DNA of 8,203 nucleotides, taken from the NCBI GenBank assembly GCA_017613475.1, contig JAGADT010000121.1:1-8203 (forward strand), given 5' to 3'. How positions within the stretch are numbered: position 1 is the first letter of the stretch; every line of letters begins with the position of its first letter. The position numbers were made by a program, and so were the translations under genes. This DNA is from Desulfovibrionaceae bacterium (GTDB lineage Bacteria; Desulfobacterota; Desulfovibrionia; Desulfovibrionales; Desulfovibrionaceae). The notes under the pieces were generated by a model that worked only from the letters and a program-made list of their open reading frames with translations, had not been told where the DNA came from and searched no databases. This document shows, in pieces, positions 5,251 through 8,203 of the stretch.

Positions 5251-6081
5251 ATGGAACCGCAGACAAACAGCGGTCCTCTGAAATGGACCCTCATCACAGC
5301 CAGCGCGGTCTTCCTGTCGGTTTTTTTGCTGCTGCCCCTCGCGTACATCGTTGCCACGGCGCTGCGGCAGGGCATGGACGCCTACCTGGCCGCCATTACA
5401 GACAAATATACCTGCAAGGCTGCCTGGCTGACCATTCAGGCTACGCTCTGGGCGGTGGCGGTCAACACGGTTTTCGGCATCGCCGCGGCCTGGTGTCTGA
5501 CGAAATTCGCCTTCCGGGGCAAAAAGATCATCAGCACCTGCATCGACCTGCCGGTTACAGTTTCCCCCATCATCGCCGGCCTTATTTATCTGCTCACCTT
5601 CGGCCGCCAGAGCTTTCTCTATCCGTATTTGGACAGTTGGAACATTAAGATCATCTTCGCCGTGCCGGGCATCGTTTTGGCCACGATTTTCGTCACCTTT
5701 CCATTTATCTCCCGGGAACTTCTTCCCGTGCTGACAGCCCAGGGCACAGATGAGGAAGAAGCTGCCGCCCTCATGGGCGCAGGCGCGTTTACCATCTTCC
5801 GCAAGGTCACGCTGCCCCACATCAAGTGGGCATTGCTGTACGGCGTTGTCCTCTGCACGGCGCGGGCCATGGGTGAATTCGGCGCTGTTTCCGTACTCTC
5901 CGGCCATCTGTGGGGAAAGACCAACACCCTGCCTCTGTACATTGAGCTTCTGTATCAGGGCTATGATTTTACCGGCGCATTCGCCGCCTCCTCACTCCTG
6001 GTGGTGATGGCGATCATCATTCTGGCGCTCCGCCTGTGGCTGGAGCGCCGGGGCAGCAAGGAACTGGATATCCGAAAGTAA
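5251..6081 (+). CDS. cysW: Sulfate ABC transporter permease CysW
   Basis: The second permease of the importer, 276 residues with about six membrane helices. The ATPase-docking loop reads EEEAAALMGAGAFTIFRKVTLPH from residue 168. DLPVTVSPIIAGLIYLLTFG and the late GEFGAVSVLSGHLWGKTNTL are strongly CysW-like and separate it from CysT, whose corresponding segment is GEYGSVVFIAGN. The ATG at 5251 follows AAGGAGAAAGG. The gene lies 14 bp after cysT and 10 bp before cysA, a tight operon arrangement. Full length and intact. Confidence 0.95.
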   Translation: MEPQTNSGPLKWTLITASAVFLSVFLLLPLAYIVATALRQGMDAYLAAITDKYTCKAAWLTIQATLWAVAVNTVFGIAAAWCLTKFAFRGKKIISTCIDLPVTVSPIIAGLIYLLTFGRQSFLYPYLDSWNIKIIFAVPGIVLATIFVTFPFISRELLPVLTAQGTDEEEAAALMGAGAFTIFRKVTLPHIKWALLYGVVLCTARAMGEFGAVSVLSGHLWGKTNTLPLYIELLYQGYDFTGAFAASSLLVVMAIIILALRLWLERRGSKELDIRK

Positions 6082-6091
6082 GGAAACAGCC

Positions 6092-7165
6092 ATGAACGAA
6101 CATGCCGCTTATGTTGAACTGAGAAATATCAACAAGCATTTCAAAGATTTTCATGCCACAAGGGATGTGAACATCGCTATTCCCCGGGGGCAGCTTGCCG
6201 CATTGCTTGGCCCTTCCGGCAGCGGCAAGACGACGATTCTGCGTATGATTGCCGGGCTTGAGCAGCCTGATTCCGGTGAAATCCTCATCGGCGGGCGTGT
6301 GGTGAACAATGTCCCCGGCAGCGAGCGCGGCATTGGCTTTGTCTTCCAAAACTACGCGCTGTTTCGCTACATGACTGTATTCGACAACATTGCCTTTGGA
6401 CTGCGGGTAAAGAAAGCGCCTGAAACGGCAATCAGGGAGCGGGTGACTGAGTTGCTTGGGCTTATTGGCTGTTCAGGCCTGGAAAATCGCTATCCCAGCC
6501 AGCTTTCGGGAGGGCAGCGCCAGCGTGTGGCTTTTGCAAGGGCGCTTGCGCCCAATCCCCAAATCCTGCTCCTGGATGAACCCTTCGCCGCCATTGACGC
6601 CAAGGTCCGGCTGGAGCTGCGCACCTGGCTGCGGGAGATGATCACGCGGCTGCACATTACCAGCATCTTCGTCACCCACGACCAGGACGAGGCCATTGAG
6701 GTGGCGGACGAGATTATCGTCACCAACAAGGGCAGGGTGGAGCAGACAGGTTCTCCGCAGGAGCTGTATTCCCACCCGTCAACGCCCTTTGTAGCACGCT
6801 TCATCGGCAACTCCATTCCTGTAAAGGATTACACGCGCTTCCGCTACTTTGAACGGTTTGGACCCCAAACGGAGGCTGTTCTCAGACCTGAGTTCATCGG
6901 CATTTTCAAGAAGGGCGAGAAGCTCCAGTACGCGAGTTCTGCCGAAGAAGGCGTGGTGGAGGACATCATTTTCCGGGGCAGCAGCCTAGAAATCAGGGTG
7001 CGCCTGCACGACAACCTGCTGTCTGCCATCCGCAGCGTCAATGATCCGGCCATTCATGTGGGCGAGAAAGTGGACGTTTTCATTTACCGGCTGTTCATCA
7101 TTGACGGCGGCAGAGTGACGCTGGCGCACAACCAGTCGCTGAAAAAGGAAAGCGTGGTGATTTAG
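6092..7165 (+). CDS. cysA: Sulfate ABC transporter ATPase CysA
   Basis: This 357-residue cytoplasmic ATPase powers sulfate import through CysTW. The nucleotide-binding domain is complete: Walker A GPSGSGKT (40-47), Q-loop FVFQNYALF, signature LSGGQ (138-142), Walker B LLLDEP with Asp162 and Glu163, and switch His196 in FVTHDQDEA. The D-loop reads FAAIDAKVR, where CysA proteins commonly have FGALDAKVR, a mild variation. The last 120 or so residues form the regulatory TOBE-like extension usual in this family. ATG at 6092 is preceded by AAGGAA. The gene ends with TAG one base before the next start, so its translation is likely coupled to the flavoprotein. Its position next to cysT and cysW settles the assignment over other family members. 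Confidence 0.95.
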   Translation: MNEHAAYVELRNINKHFKDFHATRDVNIAIPRGQLAALLGPSGSGKTTILRMIAGLEQPDSGEILIGGRVVNNVPGSERGIGFVFQNYALFRYMTVFDNIAFGLRVKKAPETAIRERVTELLGLIGCSGLENRYPSQLSGGQRQRVAFARALAPNPQILLLDEPFAAIDAKVRLELRTWLREMITRLHITSIFVTHDQDEAIEVADEIIVTNKGRVEQTGSPQELYSHPSTPFVARFIGNSIPVKDYTRFRYFERFGPQTEAVLRPEFIGIFKKGEKLQYASSAEEGVVEDIIFRGSSLEIRVRLHDNLLSAIRSVNDPAIHVGEKVDVFIYRLFIIDGGRVTLAHNQSLKKESVVI

Positions 7166-7166
7166 C

Positions 7167-8203
7167 ATGATGGAACAACGATTTCTGGCAACCGACATCC
7201 TCGTAATCGGCGGGGGAACGGCTGGCTGCTACGCCGCCATCACCACGGCGCGGCGCTCCCCTGGCACGCGCGTCCTCGTTGTGGAAAAGGCCAACGTGAA
7301 GCGTTCAGGCTGCCTTGCGGCCGGGGTGAACGCCCTGAACGCCTATATCACGGAGGGGCAGACAGTCCGAGACTATTTGGAATTCGTCCGCCAGGACGCG
7401 GAAGGGATCATCAGGGATGACCTTGTCCTTACCATGGCGGAGCGCTTCAATGGAATCGCTGTGGACCTGGAGCGGATGGGTCTGGTGATTCAAAAGGATA
7501 AGGACGGAAACTACGCCGCCAGGGGAAAGCACAACATCAAGATAAACGGGGAGAACATAAAGCCCCTCCTTGCCGCGGAAACGCAGCGCTATGGAAATGT
7601 CCGCGTCCTGAACCATGTGAATATCACCACGCTCCTGATGGATGGCGGCCGCGTGATCGGGGCGGCGGGCTTTTCCGCGTCGGGCGAAACAGCCTATGCC
7701 TTTTCCGCCCGGGCGGTGATTGTGGCCACCGGAGGCGCGGCAGGGCTGTACCGTCCAAACAACCCCGGCTTTTCACGGCATAAGATGTGGTATCCGCCCT
7801 TTAATACAGGCGCGGGCTATGCCATGGGCATCCGTGCCGGCGCGGAGATGACCAGCTTTGAAATGCGTTTTGTGGCTCAGCGCTGCAAAGACACCATCGC
7901 GCCAACAGGCACCATTGCCCTGGGAGCAGGCGCACGGGAAATAAATGCCCTGGGCGAAGTCTTTGAGGCGCGTTACGGGCTTTCCACATCCGCCAGGGCC
8001 TACGGCGCGGCCAATGAGTCCCGTGAAGGGCGGGGACCCTGCTTTCTGCGCACACAGGGCATCACGCCCGAACAGGATGATGACCTGCTGAAAGCCTACC
8101 TCAACATGGCGCCAGCCCAAACGCTGAAATGGATCGAAAGCGGAAAGCCGCCGTCTGTGCAGAACGTGGAGATAGAGGGCACGGAACCCTATATCGTGGG
8201 TGG
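7167..8203 (+). CDS. aprA: AprA-like FAD flavoprotein, probable assimilatory APS reductase (3' end missing)
   Basis: The 345 visible residues belong to the fumarate reductase/succinate dehydrogenase flavoprotein superfamily, with an N-terminal FAD-binding fold (DILVIGGGTAGCYAA, 10-24, then VVEK). Several stretches recall adenylylsulfate reductase alpha: KRSGCLAAGVNALNAY (45-60), INGENIKP, WYPPFNTGAGYAMG from Trp208, and FEMRFVAQRCKD including Arg234. The Trp and Arg align, from memory, with the substrate-stacking Trp and catalytic Arg of AprA. It would reduce APS to sulfite and AMP using electrons from an iron-sulfur partner (AprB-like) expected downstream. The ATG at 7167 lies one base after cysA (a second in-frame ATG follows) with a weak GGTGA site, so coupling is likely. 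Linkage to sulfate import suggests assimilation. A fumarate reductase or L-aspartate oxidase is less likely. Roughly half of a typical AprA-type protein is visible. Confidence 0.8.
   Translation, partial: MMEQRFLATDILVIGGGTAGCYAAITTARRSPGTRVLVVEKANVKRSGCLAAGVNALNAYITEGQTVRDYLEFVRQDAEGIIRDDLVLTMAERFNGIAVDLERMGLVIQKDKDGNYAARGKHNIKINGENIKPLLAAETQRYGNVRVLNHVNITTLLMDGGRVIGAAGFSASGETAYAFSARAVIVATGGAAGLYRPNNPGFSRHKMWYPPFNTGAGYAMGIRAGAEMTSFEMRFVAQRCKDTIAPTGTIALGAGAREINALGEVFEARYGLSTSARAYGAANESREGRGPCFLRTQGITPEQDDDLLKAYLNMAPAQTLKWIESGKPPSVQNVEIEGTEPYIVG

Noticed and set aside
5122..5907. Minus-strand open frame of 261 codons across cysT and cysW
   Set aside because: It is antisense to two intact permease genes with conserved docking loops; its composition is that of a shadow frame.
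1..8203. CRISPR arrays, tRNA or rRNA genes, insertion sequences, attachment sites
   Set aside because: No regularly spaced repeats, cloverleaf-like segments, transposase frames or flanking duplications were seen in the window.

Overview
The window has a moderately GC-rich (roughly 55-60%, by eye) bacterial gene organisation. The ornithine carbamoyltransferase sequence and the AprA-type flavoprotein next to sulfate-uptake genes would suit a member of the Desulfovibrionaceae or a close relative. This placement is inferred from remembered sequence resemblance, not from a search.

Layout. Positions 1-887 (minus strand) hold argF, cut by the window edge only a few residues before its end, with a plausible promoter at 933-961. 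Positions 1005-2441 (minus) encode a DHA2-type major facilitator transporter. Positions 2442-2880 form a divergent intergenic region carrying the transporter's likely promoter, two clear inverted repeats, and a near-consensus promoter (TTGACA, 17 bp, TAAAAG) that reads rightward. From there to the right edge lies a plus-strand sulfur operon: a 43-codon cysteine-rich leader ORF (2881-3012), an intrinsic terminator (3011-3048), sbp (sulfate-binding protein), a hairpin-rich spacer, cysT, cysW, cysA, and a gene for an AprA-like flavoprotein that runs off the window.

How it works together. Sbp captures sulfate in the periplasm, CysT and CysW form the membrane channel, and CysA supplies ATP hydrolysis. 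The flavoprotein probably reduces activated sulfate (APS) to sulfite. Its placement directly after an ATP-driven importer suggests an assimilatory role rather than respiration; its iron-sulfur partner and the sulfate-activating enzymes would be expected just past the right edge.

The most notable feature is the leader. A strong ribosome-binding site drives a short peptide with Cys-Cys-Cys, Cys-Cys and a further Cys, plus five Met. It ends inside the first arm of an intrinsic terminator upstream of the sulfate operon. This is the architecture of a ribosome-mediated, cysteine-sensing transcription attenuator. A competing hairpin can be drawn, but the antiterminator pairing is weak on paper and the exact mechanism remains inferred. 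The mature Sbp, by contrast, contains only one Cys and one Met, consistent with a protein made under sulfur starvation.
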